Shown: piece by piece, positions 1 through 6,989 of the stretch | How the letters are laid out: every line of letters starts with the position of its first letter | Position numbering within the stretch: position 1 is the first letter of the stretch | NCBI GenBank assembly: GCA_043784065.1 | Contig: JAYVYR010000039.1 | Span: 1 to 15,517 of the forward strand | Source of the DNA: Bog-756 sp043784065 | Lineage (GTDB): Bacteria; Actinomycetota; Acidimicrobiia; Acidimicrobiales; RAAP-2 | DNA: 15,517 nt | Direction of reading: 5' to 3' | Translations under genes and position numbers: made by a program | Notes under the pieces: generated by a model | Told to the model about the DNA's origin: nothing | What the model saw: the letters and a program-made list of their open reading frames with translations, nothing else | Databases searched by the model: none

Positions 1-1
1 G

Positions 2-1000
2 GGCGAAGCGGTGGTACGTATCCAGGCCTGCGGAGTGTGTCACACCGATCTCCATTACCGGGAGGGCGGGATCAACGACGAGTTCCCGTTCCTGCTCGGC
101 CACGAAGCGGCCGGGGTGGTCGAGGCCGTAGGTTCCGACGTCACCTCCGTGGCCCCCGGCGATTTTGTGGTCCTCAACTGGCGGGCTGTGTGCGGCGACT
201 GCCGTTCGTGTCGCCGAGGCCGACCGCAGTACTGCTTCGCCACCCACAACGCCACCCAGAAGATGACGCTGACCGACGGCACCCCGCTCTCCCCCGCTCT
301 CGGGATCGGGGCCTTCGCCGAAAAGACACTTGTGGCAGCCGGACAGTGCACCAAGGTCGACCCGGCGGCCCGGCCCGAGGCGGTCGGACTCCTCGGCTGC
401 GGAGTGATGGCCGGGCTCGGATCGGCGATGCTGACCGGTGAAGTGGGCATGGGTGACTCGGTGGCCGTATTCGGCTGCGGTGGCGTCGGATGCGCGGCTA
501 TCGCCGGAGCGAAATTGGCCGGGGCGTCGACAATCATCGCCGTCGATCTCGACCCCCGGAAAATCGTGCTCGCCAAGGAGTTCGGTGCCACCCACGGGGT
601 CGATGCCTCGACTGCGGACGTGGTGGCCGCCGTCCAGGCCCTCACCGGCGGGAACGGCGCGGACGTCTGCATCGAGGCGGTCGGGAATCCGAAGGTGCTG
701 GAGCAGGCGTTCTACGCCCGGGACCTGGCCGGCACCGTGGTCCAGGTCGGCGTGCCCACTCCCGACATGCGCATCGACCTGTCTATGATCGATTTCTTTG
801 GCCGAGGCGGCTGCCTCAAGCCTTCGTGGTACGGAGACTGCCTGCCCAGCCGCGACTTCCCCCTGCTGGTCGACCTCTACCTGCAAGGCCGGCTCGACCT
901 CGACCGGTTCGTCAGCGAAACCATCGGCCTCGGCGATGTCGAAGAGGCATTTCACCGTATGGAGCGCGGTGAAGTGCTGCGTTCGGTCGTGGTGATCTGA
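2..1000 (+). CDS. mscR: S-(hydroxymethyl)mycothiol dehydrogenase (mycothiol-dependent formaldehyde dehydrogenase), 5' truncated by the window edge
   Basis: Zinc-dependent medium-chain alcohol dehydrogenase that oxidises the formaldehyde-mycothiol adduct with NAD+, the actinobacterial counterpart of glutathione-dependent formaldehyde dehydrogenase. The open frame enters from the left edge (from base 2, 332 residues visible); the family is about 360 residues, so roughly 30 N-terminal residues are missing, and the GTG at 11 lies inside the conserved core and is not the true start. Numbering from base 2: the catalytic-zinc motif CGVCHTD is at 10-16 and GHE at 33-35, the structural-zinc cysteines are C64, C67, C70 and C78, and the Rossmann glycine run GCGGVG follows near 157. 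The segments LNWRAVCG, QKMTLTDGT and SSWYGDCLPSRDF-like (here KPSWYGDCLPSRDF) are typical of MscR rather than general alcohol dehydrogenases. The stop shares one base with the next start (TGATG), implying an operon with the MBL hydrolase. Confidence 0.93.
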   Translation, partial: GEAVVRIQACGVCHTDLHYREGGINDEFPFLLGHEAAGVVEAVGSDVTSVAPGDFVVLNWRAVCGDCRSCRRGRPQYCFATHNATQKMTLTDGTPLSPALGIGAFAEKTLVAAGQCTKVDPAARPEAVGLLGCGVMAGLGSAMLTGEVGMGDSVAVFGCGGVGCAAIAGAKLAGASTIIAVDLDPRKIVLAKEFGATHGVDASTADVVAAVQALTGGNGADVCIEAVGNPKVLEQAFYARDLAGTVVQVGVPTPDMRIDLSMIDFFGRGGCLKPSWYGDCLPSRDFPLLVDLYLQGRLDLDRFVSETIGLGDVEEAFHRMERGEVLRSVVVI

Positions 1001-1617
1001 TGGTGGAGCGGGTCGTGACCTCAGGGCTCTTTTCGCTCGACGGCGCCGACTTCGACGTCGAGAACAACATGTGGATAGTGGGTGACGACCACGAGGTCTT
1101 AGTGGTGGATGCGGCCCACGACCCTCGGCCTGTCATCGAAGCGGTGGGCGCCCGGAACTGCCTGGCGATCATCGCCACGCACGGGCACAACGACCACATC
1201 AATGCGGCGGTAGACCTTTCCGACGCCCTCGGTGCGCCGGTGTGGCTCCACCCGTCCGACCGGATGTTGTGGGACGTCGTGCACCCCGGGCGGGCCCCGG
1301 ACGCCGAGCTGTCGGACGGGCAGGTCATCAGCGTGGGCAACGTAACGCTCACCATCCTGGCCACCCCGGGCCATTCGCCGGGTGGTGTGTGCCTCTACGA
1401 CGCCGCCAATGGGATCGTGTTCACTGGAGACACCCTGTTTAACGGAGGCCCCGGAGCCACCGGTCGGAGCTTTTCGGACTACGGGACCATCGTGGACTCG
1501 ATCCGAGACCGCCTGCTGGTGCTTCCTGCCACCACACGGGTATTGACCGGGCACGGCGACGAGACAACCGTTGGCCAAGAGGCCGAGCACTTGGCCGAGT
1601 GGGAGGCCGCCCGCTGA
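1000..1617 (+). CDS. MBL-fold metallo-hydrolase paired with mscR
   Basis: A 205-residue metallo-beta-lactamase-fold hydrolase, the length of a single-domain glyoxalase-II-like enzyme. The zinc ligands are visible: THGHNDH at 60-66 (HxHxDH), H125 in TPGHSPGG, D144 in FTGDTLF, and a last His in LTGHGDE near 188. No signal peptide is seen, so it is cytoplasmic. Its ATG overlaps the mscR stop by one base, so the two are translationally coupled. Actinobacteria commonly carry an MBL-fold gene directly after mscR. The inferred role is hydrolysis of S-formylmycothiol, the product of MscR, to formate and mycothiol; this rests on context and fold, not on a motif specific for the substrate. It ends 29 bases before the convergent SnoaL-like gene, and no clear terminator hairpin is visible in between. 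Confidence 0.9.
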   Translation: MVERVVTSGLFSLDGADFDVENNMWIVGDDHEVLVVDAAHDPRPVIEAVGARNCLAIIATHGHNDHINAAVDLSDALGAPVWLHPSDRMLWDVVHPGRAPDAELSDGQVISVGNVTLTILATPGHSPGGVCLYDAANGIVFTGDTLFNGGPGATGRSFSDYGTIVDSIRDRLLVLPATTRVLTGHGDETTVGQEAEHLAEWEAAR

Positions 1618-1646
1618 AGGTTCGCCGACCGATCAGCAGGCAGACG

Positions 1647-2081
1647 TCAGCTATAGCCCTTGGCGATGTCCTCGATCCACCAGGACGGCGCGGCATTCAT
1701 CAGGGTGGCGAGGTCCCAGTAGTCCCACCACCGGATGATTGAGCCCTCGCTCAGCTCCTGCACGGAGACGAATGGCAAGGTGACGACCTCGCCGGTGTGC
1801 CACTGCCAGGTCTCGGCATGCTCGGTAACCACCGTGTCGCCTTCGGCCACCATCAGCCGGAGCTCGTGCTCGTACCCGGAGATCTTGTCGAGGCCGAGGC
1901 GCAGGCGAGCCACCACCTGATCCGGTCCGCGCGCGATGTCGTCGGGTGGTGAGGGCACATCGGTGTACTCGCTCCTCTCGGTGAAGAACGATGCGATGCC
2001 GTCCCAGTCGCGAGCGTACAGCGCAGCCCAGAAGTGCTGGATCCGTTCTTTGTTTTCGGAGGCCTCGGTCACGGGAGCCAT
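1647..2081 (-). CDS. SnoaL-like / NTF2-fold protein (nuclear transport factor 2 superfamily)
   Basis: A 144-residue protein with the pattern of the SnoaL-like polyketide cyclase/limonene-epoxide-hydrolase superfamily: an N-terminal helix (KERIQHFWAALYARDWDGI), an acidic/aromatic turn around YTDVP, and the C-terminal strand-helix SIIRWWDYWDLATLM that closes the cone-shaped pocket. Members are isomerases, hydrolases or plain small-molecule binders, so the reaction cannot be predicted. The frame is open 49 codons further upstream, but that extension (beginning at 2228) is low-complexity, runs into the opposite gene and is not family-like; the ATG at 2081 gives the usual length. There is no strong ribosome binding site at this start, and GTG four codons-in is an alternative. 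It is divergent from the HicA-like gene and convergent with the MBL gene, so it is probably transcribed alone. Confidence 0.8.
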   Translation of the reverse strand: MAPVTEASENKERIQHFWAALYARDWDGIASFFTERSEYTDVPSPPDDIARGPDQVVARLRLGLDKISGYEHELRLMVAEGDTVVTEHAETWQWHTGEVVTLPFVSVQELSEGSIIRWWDYWDLATLMNAAPSWWIEDIAKGYS

Positions 2082-2134
2082 GGTGGCACGCGCTGGGCTC
2101 GTCGCGAACTCACGAAGAGTGACGAACGTCCCTT

Positions 2135-2162
2135 TTCGAACCCCACCCCCCGGTCGTACGAT
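2135..2162 (+). promoter_or_regulatory. Possible promoter of the HicA-like gene
   Basis: TTCGAA at 2135-2140 and TACGAT at 2157-2162 are spaced by 16 bases; TACGAT fits the actinobacterial -10 pattern TANNNT. A start at about 2169 would put the short stem CCGGC-AAGGT-GCCGG (2169-2183) at the very 5' end of the message, ahead of the ribosome binding site. The -35 match is weak, so this is a suggestion only. Confidence 0.3.
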
Positions 2163-2189
2163 GGGAGTCCGGCAAGGTGCCGGCACGAT

Positions 2190-2195
2190 GGAGGA
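2190..2195 (+). promoter_or_regulatory. Ribosome binding site that fixes the start of the HicA-like gene
   Basis: GGAGGA lies five bases before the ATG at 2201. It selects this start over the in-frame upstream ATG at 2177, which has no such site and would add residues unlike the family. Confidence 0.7.
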
Positions 2196-2200
2196 CCGCA

Positions 2201-2470
2201 ATGCCCGACGGGACCAAGTTGGATGCACATCACCGAAAGACAGTGGAGAAGCTCTTCACCCACCCGACCAGTCACAATATCCAGTGGCACGACGTGCTGT
2301 CGTTGCTGCAGGCGGTGGCCGACGTCGAAGAAGCCCATGACGGACGGTTCCGTGTGACCCTGGGCGAGGAGAGCGAGACCTTCGACGCGCCTCGAGGGCA
2401 CGACATCGACACCCAGCAGATCGTCGACCTCCGGCGGATGCTCAAGGGCGCCGGCTACGGGCCCACCTGA
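2201..2470 (+). CDS. HicA-like small protein of unknown function
   Basis: An 89-residue soluble protein. Its helix-strand-strand-strand-helix order, with WHDVLSLLQAVADVEE at 29-44, a central strand pair RFRVTLGEESETFDAP at 49-64 and a C-terminal helix QQIVDLRRMLKGAGY at 72-86, resembles the double-stranded-RNA-binding-like fold of HicA mRNA interferases. However, the catalytic GSH motif of HicA is replaced by DGRF (47-50), and no HicB antitoxin gene adjoins it: the next gene is convergent, starting its 3' end only six bases away. A toxin activity is therefore unlikely. I believe similar stand-alone proteins occur in other actinobacteria, but I cannot name a function. The start is set by the GGAGGA at 2190. 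Confidence 0.72.
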   Translation: MPDGTKLDAHHRKTVEKLFTHPTSHNIQWHDVLSLLQAVADVEEAHDGRFRVTLGEESETFDAPRGHDIDTQQIVDLRRMLKGAGYGPT

Positions 2471-2476
2471 CAGGCA

Positions 2477-3262
2477 CTAGTGCTGGTCCGAACCCCGTGA
2501 GATGATCCCGTCCCGCCGTACCCGGAACGCAGCCGGGTCGAACCGCTCCTTCATCCACCGGCGCGACCAGCGGGCCTCCTCATCGTAGGAATCGGCGTCG
2601 CCTCGGTGGGCCAGCGCCTCGTACATCGAACGGAGTTCGCCGATGGCGGCGGGATCCGACTCAGCGATGTCCCGACTCAGCTCGAGGGCACGGTCCAGCA
2701 AGTGGATGTGGGGCACCACCTCGTTGACCAGACCCCACGATCTCGCCGTCGTGGCGTCGACGAAGTTACCGGTCAGGGACATCTGGCGGGCACGATTGAC
2801 TCCGATCAGCCGGGGCAATCGGATCGTCATCCCTCCGGCAGGCAGGACGCCGACCCGGGCATGCGTGTCGGCGAAGGTGGCCCGTTCCGAGGCGATCAGG
2901 AAGTCGCAACCGAGAGCCAACTCCAGACCGCCCGTGACGGCCGGGCCGTTGATGGCGCCGATGACCGGAATGGTGGTGGCCGGGATGAGGCCCCGTCGAA
3001 CGAGTGCCCGGCCGTCCGCCCCTTGGGACCGTGGGGCGGCTGCCAAGTCGCCATACGTCTTGGCCAGGTCCTTGAGGTCAAGACCGGCACAGAAGGCCGG
3101 ATCCCGTCCGGTGAGCACCGCTGCGGCCACGTCGGGATCGTTGTCGGCGTCGACTAGCGCGTCAGCGAGGGCAGCGACCATGGCTCCGGTCAGAGCGTTG
3201 CGGGACGCGGGCCGGTCGAGGATGACAAGAGTCACCGGGCCGTGGCGTTCGGTCGTGATCAC
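2477..3262 (-). CDS. Enoyl-CoA hydratase/isomerase (crotonase) family protein
   Basis: A 261-residue crotonase-fold protein, normal length for the family, acting on acyl-CoA thioesters. The oxyanion-hole region FCAGLDL (57-63) and GPAVTGGLELALGCDF (107-121) are both present, and E114 matches the first catalytic Glu of enoyl-CoA hydratase. The second catalytic Glu, normally in the FG.PE segment, is replaced: the sequence reads FADTHARVGVLPAGG (130-144) with H134 at that place. Several actinobacterial EchA paralogues share the FADTHARVG form. True hydratase activity is therefore doubtful, and isomerase, hydrolase or other crotonase chemistry is possible. The GTG at 3262 is chosen because AGAGAGG lies five bases upstream on this strand; an upstream ATG (3376) would overlap the divergent Rieske gene. 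It is tail-to-tail with the HicA-like gene and divergent from the oxygenase cluster. Confidence 0.88.
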   Translation of the reverse strand: MITTERHGPVTLVILDRPASRNALTGAMVAALADALVDADNDPDVAAAVLTGRDPAFCAGLDLKDLAKTYGDLAAAPRSQGADGRALVRRGLIPATTIPVIGAINGPAVTGGLELALGCDFLIASERATFADTHARVGVLPAGGMTIRLPRLIGVNRARQMSLTGNFVDATTARSWGLVNEVVPHIHLLDRALELSRDIAESDPAAIGELRSMYEALAHRGDADSYDEEARWSRRWMKERFDPAAFRVRRDGIISRGSDQH

Positions 3263-3369
3263 ACCGACCTCTCTAGCACCCCCTCGCGTCCCAAGCACCG
3301 GCGACGGGACTACTGGACGACTGGCATGATGACGAGCAGCACCGAACGAGCGCCAGAAAGGGATCGGCC
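3263..3369. promoter_or_regulatory. Divergent intergenic region between the crotonase gene and the oxygenase cluster
   Basis: These 107 bases must hold the promoters of both divergent genes. Visible are the crotonase ribosome binding site (3268-3274, minus strand), the purine-rich site GAAAGGGA just before the Rieske GTG, and a weak inverted repeat GTCCC (3288-3292) / GGGAC (3306-3310) near the centre that could be an operator. CATGAT at 3324-3329 is a possible weak -10 for the cluster. No convincing -35 was seen. Confidence 0.4.
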
Positions 3370-4386
3370 GTGACAACTGACGCCAGTGCCGTTCCCGAGG
3401 CCCGTACCTACTCCGACCCCGACCGGTACGAAGCCGAGCGCCGGGCCATTTTCGCCCGTCAGTGGACGGCGATCGGCGCGGTCGACCAACTCACTGCCCC
3501 GGGAGCCTACGTATCGACCTGGGTGGCAGGGTACCCGTTGATGGTGGCCAATGATGACGGTGTGCTGCGAGCGTTTCAGAACGTATGCAGGCACCGAGCC
3601 AGCCCACTGGTCGACGAAGGATCCGGGACGTGCGGTCGCCTCGTCTGCCGCTACCACAGCTGGGCCTACGCACTGGACGGCCGGCTCGCTTCGGCCCGTG
3701 ACTTCGGTGCCGAAGTCGCCGCCGCGGACTTCTCCTTGCTGCCGGCCCACGTGGCCGCTTGGCGGGGGTTGCTCTTCGTCGCCCTCGATCCGATTGAACC
3801 GGACCTCGACGTGTGGCTCGGGTCGGTAACCGAGCACTGCGCGACCTTTCCCTTGGAGTCCTTCCAAGTGACCCACAGCTCGCGCCACGACCTGGCGGCC
3901 AACTGGAAGGTCTACGCCGAAAATTACCAGGAGGGCTACCACATTCCTCTCGTGCATCCCGGCCTCAACCGCACCGTCGATGCCGCCCGTTATGACGTCG
4001 AGATCGATGGTGCGGCAACGGTGCACAACGCCCCCACCCGTGACGGATCGGTGACGGTTGGGGCCTGGTTGTGGCGATTCCCGGGATTCGCCCTCAATCT
4101 CTATCCATCGGGCATGTGCATCGAGAGCTACTGGCCGACCGGACCGACCTCGACCCGGGTCGAGTACACCTTCTGCTTCGCCCCGGGCACCCCGGCAGTG
4201 GAGGCCGAAGCGGCGGTGGCCAGCTCAGTGACCATCCTGGACGAGGACCGGGTGATCTGCGAGGCGGTCCAGCGCAATCTGGCCTCGGGGCTGGCCCGTC
4301 CCGGCGTGCTGCGCCCACGGCACGAGACCGGTGTGGCCCTCGTCCAGACCCTGACGGCAGACGCCATCAACGAGCACCATCGATGA
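3370..4386 (+). CDS. Rieske non-heme iron oxygenase, alpha (catalytic) subunit
   Basis: A 338-residue ring-hydroxylating/demethylating oxygenase subunit using O2 and two electrons. The Rieske [2Fe-2S] site is complete: C73-x-H75 in NVCRHRAS and C93-x2-H96 in LVCRYHSW. The mononuclear iron site is also visible: NWKVYAENYQEGYH at 178-191 with H191 and H196 (HIPLVHP), and D292 in DEDRVICEAVQRNL as the likely third ligand. The chain is shorter than classic dioxygenase alpha subunits (about 430-450), as in some Rieske monooxygenases and demethylases acting on quaternary amines, terpenoids or sterols; the substrate is not readable. No beta subunit, ferredoxin or reductase gene lies nearby. The GTG start has GAAAGGGA upstream. 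Its stop overlaps the next ATG by four bases (ATGA), so hydrolase translation is coupled to it. It is the first gene of a four-gene co-directional cluster. Confidence 0.9.
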   Translation: MTTDASAVPEARTYSDPDRYEAERRAIFARQWTAIGAVDQLTAPGAYVSTWVAGYPLMVANDDGVLRAFQNVCRHRASPLVDEGSGTCGRLVCRYHSWAYALDGRLASARDFGAEVAAADFSLLPAHVAAWRGLLFVALDPIEPDLDVWLGSVTEHCATFPLESFQVTHSSRHDLAANWKVYAENYQEGYHIPLVHPGLNRTVDAARYDVEIDGAATVHNAPTRDGSVTVGAWLWRFPGFALNLYPSGMCIESYWPTGPTSTRVEYTFCFAPGTPAVEAEAAVASSVTILDEDRVICEAVQRNLASGLARPGVLRPRHETGVALVQTLTADAINEHHR

Positions 4387-5291
4387 CCTACACCGCACTG
4401 CCCGACGCCCCCAGGTGGTTCAACCGCTCGCTAGCCGTGCCCCGGAGAGACCTCGTGGTCGAAGTGGCCGGCTGCCCCATTCACGCGCTGACCTTCGGCA
4501 CGCCAGGAACCCGAGGCCTGGTCTTCGTCCACGGTGGCGGGGCCCATGCCCACTGGTGGACCCACGTGGCCGCCGCCTTCGCAGACGAATTTAGGGTGGT
4601 GTGCGTCGACCTGTCGGGCCACGGCGACAGCGGCCACCGGTCCTCCTACTCGCTCGAACAGTGGACCGACGAAGTCATGGCCGTAGCCAGCGCTGGTGAC
4701 ATCGCCGGACCTCCTGTGGTGGTCGGCCACTCGATGGGCGGCTTCGTGACCATCGGGACCGCGGCCCGCCATGGCGACGCGGTAAGTGGGGCCATCGTAT
4801 GCGACTCGCCCGTTACCGAGCCCGACCCCGAGATCGCCTCCTACCGGCTCAAGGAGGCGTTCGGCCAGCCCCGGGTCTACCCGACAATGGAAGAAGCCAT
4901 CGCCCACTTCCGCACGGTGCCGGCGCAGGACCACTACCTCGACTACGTCATGGACCACGTCGCCCACCACTCGGTCCGGCCGACCGACGGCGGGCTCAAA
5001 TGGAAGTTCGACCGGGACGTCTTCGCCCAGTTCGGCGGCGGCATGCGCAGTGTGGCTCTCCCCTACCTGTCCCGGGTGCGGTGCCGTTTTGCTCTGCTGC
5101 GCTCCGAGTATGGTCTCGTCACCCCGGATATCGGCCGATTCATGTACGAGGAGCTCGGTCGTGTCACCCCTGTCATCGAGATCCCCGAGGCCGGGCACCA
5201 TGCCATGCTCGACCAGCCCCTCATCCTGCTGACGGCACTGCGCACACTGCTGGCCGACTGGGACCACTCCGAGCCGCGCCGACGCGCCTGA
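4383..5291 (+). CDS. Alpha/beta-fold hydrolase
   Basis: A 302-residue alpha/beta hydrolase. HGGGAHAHWW (50-59) forms the oxyanion-hole loop, GHSMGG (115-120) is the nucleophile elbow with S117, and H272 in EAGHHAML is the catalytic histidine. The acid is less clear: E242 in LRSEYGLV or D249 nearby sits where the family places it. There is no signal peptide, so it is cytoplasmic. The frame is open further upstream to 4071, but that part lies inside the Rieske gene; the ATG at 4383, overlapping its stop as ATGA, is the clear start. Likely roles are ester, lactone or carbon-carbon bond hydrolysis of the product of the neighbouring oxygenases, as in meta-cleavage or Baeyer-Villiger-type pathways. 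The exact reaction is inference only. Confidence 0.88.
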   Translation: MTYTALPDAPRWFNRSLAVPRRDLVVEVAGCPIHALTFGTPGTRGLVFVHGGGAHAHWWTHVAAAFADEFRVVCVDLSGHGDSGHRSSYSLEQWTDEVMAVASAGDIAGPPVVVGHSMGGFVTIGTAARHGDAVSGAIVCDSPVTEPDPEIASYRLKEAFGQPRVYPTMEEAIAHFRTVPAQDHYLDYVMDHVAHHSVRPTDGGLKWKFDRDVFAQFGGGMRSVALPYLSRVRCRFALLRSEYGLVTPDIGRFMYEELGRVTPVIEIPEAGHHAMLDQPLILLTALRTLLADWDHSEPRRRA

Positions 5292-5371
5292 AGGGGGTCA
5301 TGCCGACGCGAAGTCTGCTCGAGCGCAGCATCGAAGCTCCAGACGACCCGATAGGCGGCCCTCATGGCACA

Positions 5372-6898
5372 ATGAAGCTCATGGGGGATAGGCCGGGGGA
5401 TCGGATCAGCAGGCGGGACCTCCTGCGTCAGGGGGCGCTCGGGAGCCTGGCTCTCGGCATGGTGGGAGTCACCGGCGGTGCCGTCCTGGCCGCATGCGGG
5501 TCATCGACAACCTCATCGAGGCCTGCTTCATGGGCGTCGCCGGCAACCACGGCACCTCCCGACCTGAGTGCATCGCGCTGGTGGCTCGAAGGCAATTACG
5601 GGCCGGTGTCGGTGGAAACGACGACCTCCCGACTGCCCGTCACAGGAGCACTGCCCATCGCGCTCACCGGCCTCTACGTGCGCAACGGCTCCAACCCACT
5701 GCGTAGAACCTCGCCGCACTGGTTCCTCGGGGACGGCATGGTGCACGGGGTGCGCCTCGACGCCGGCTCGGCCTCCTGGTATCGCAACCGTTACGTCCGC
5801 ACCGGCCTGTACGACAACGGCGGCGGACTAGGTGCCTCGGGTGCACCAGGAGGGTCGGCGACCCTGTCCAATGTCTCGGTAGTCGAACACGCCGGACGCA
5901 TGCTCTCCCTCGGCGAGGTCGGCGCGCCCTACCTTCTCGATCCGTCTGACCTTTCGACGATCGGACCGGCGCCGACCCACAGCGGAACCAATAACAACAT
6001 GACCGCCCACCCCAAGATCGACCCGACCACCGGCCGGATGCACTCCTTCGGCTACGGATTCACCGAACCATTCCTCGAATACCGGGTCCACGACGCGTCG
6101 GGCACCCTCATGAGCAATCAGCCGGTCGTACTGCCCCGGTCAGTAATGATGCATGACTTCGCCATCACCGAGCAGGATGTCATCTTCCTCGATCTTCCGG
6201 TCGTGTTCGACATGCAGGGGGCCATAAGGATGGTCACCGAACCGGCATCCGAGGCCGTTCCCTACCGTTGGAACCCGTCAGCCGGCGCCCGCATCGGAGT
6301 CATGCCGATCGGTGGCCCGACCTCAGCGATCCGATGGGTCGATATCGAGCCGTGCTACGTCTACCACACCGTCAATGCCACCCGACGGGGCGGGTCGATC
6401 GTGCTCGACGTCTGTCGGCTCGACTCCACGTTCGCACAGGCAGGTCTGGCCAGTGCCTCGACCAGACACCGGTGGACGATCGGGACCACAGGGTCCAGGC
6501 TGACGTTCCACGACGAAGTGATCGACGTACCCCCGGCTGACCTGCCCACCATCGACCCTCGTCACCGGGGCACGACGTGGCGGCACGCCTGGTTGGCTGA
6601 GCTGACGTCGCGTCCCGGTGAGGTCTCGTTCAGCGGATGTCAGCACATCGACATGACTACCGGGCAGCTCGACCGATGGGTGCCCGGGCCCGGCCGCCAC
6701 AGCGGTGAGTGGCTGTTCGTGCCGGGCGGCCCGGGCGAAGGAGAGGGTTGGGTCATGGCCTTCGTGTACGACGCCGCCACCGACCGGTCCGACCTGGTGG
6801 TCCTCGACGCTCTCGACGTGGCCCGCGGGCCAGTGGCCGAAGTGCACCTGCCGGTCCGGGTCCCCTACGGGTTCCACGCCGCCTATGTGACCGTCTGA
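5372..6898 (+). CDS. Carotenoid-cleavage-type oxygenase with Tat/lipoprotein signal peptide
   Basis: A 508-residue member of the carotenoid oxygenase (RPE65/CCD) family, non-heme iron enzymes that cleave an alkene bond of carotenoids, apocarotenoids or stilbenes with O2. All four iron-binding histidines appear in their expected contexts: H213 (NNNMTAHPK), H261 (MMHDFAITE), H332 (YVYHTVNA) and H502 (YGFHAAYV). The family N-terminal signature LYVRNGSNP and the turn HWFLGDGMVHGV are also present. The unusual part is the start: RISRRDLLRQ (11-20, twin arginines 14-15), a hydrophobic stretch, then the lipobox LAAC (39-42) and a Ser/Thr/Pro-rich linker, which predicts folded export by Tat and lipid anchoring. 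I chose ATG 5372; ATG 5381 keeps the signal, and ATG 5300 (after AAGGGGG) adds 24 residues before it. It lies 80 bases after the hydrolase, probably in the same transcript. Confidence 0.88.
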   Translation: MKLMGDRPGDRISRRDLLRQGALGSLALGMVGVTGGAVLAACGSSTTSSRPASWASPATTAPPDLSASRWWLEGNYGPVSVETTTSRLPVTGALPIALTGLYVRNGSNPLRRTSPHWFLGDGMVHGVRLDAGSASWYRNRYVRTGLYDNGGGLGASGAPGGSATLSNVSVVEHAGRMLSLGEVGAPYLLDPSDLSTIGPAPTHSGTNNNMTAHPKIDPTTGRMHSFGYGFTEPFLEYRVHDASGTLMSNQPVVLPRSVMMHDFAITEQDVIFLDLPVVFDMQGAIRMVTEPASEAVPYRWNPSAGARIGVMPIGGPTSAIRWVDIEPCYVYHTVNATRRGGSIVLDVCRLDSTFAQAGLASASTRHRWTIGTTGSRLTFHDEVIDVPPADLPTIDPRHRGTTWRHAWLAELTSRPGEVSFSGCQHIDMTTGQLDRWVPGPGRHSGEWLFVPGGPGEGEGWVMAFVYDAATDRSDLVVLDALDVARGPVAEVHLPVRVPYGFHAAYVTV

Positions 6899-6918
6899 GC
6901 AACCTCCCAGACACTGGA

Positions 6919-6945
6919 TAGCATCTGGCCTGACGGACCGGTCCG
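6919..6945 (+). promoter_or_regulatory. Possible P450 promoter with a palindromic operator
   Basis: In the 91-base gap before the P450 gene, TAGCAT (6919-6924) fits a -10 element. Ten bases on is a perfect 12-bp palindrome, CGGACCGGTCCG (6934-6945), bracketed by CTGGC (6925-6929) and GCCAG (6945-6949). It would overlap the start of transcription, the place where TetR-type repressors bind. There is no T-run after it, so a terminator is less likely. The -35 is not clear. Confidence 0.45.
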
Positions 6946-6989
6946 CCAGTCCGCACCACGATCGAGCGACATACGAGTCAGGAGCAGCG

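Noticed and set aside
2201..3262. Toxin-antitoxin module around the HicA-like gene
   Set aside because: The catalytic His is missing, no HicB-like gene is adjacent, and the neighbours are metabolic and on the opposite strand.
4799..5371. Long open extension upstream of the carotenoid-oxygenase signal peptide, in the same frame
   Set aside because: It lies almost wholly inside the alpha/beta hydrolase gene in another frame and has shadow-like composition; the Tat signal marks the real N-terminus near 5372.
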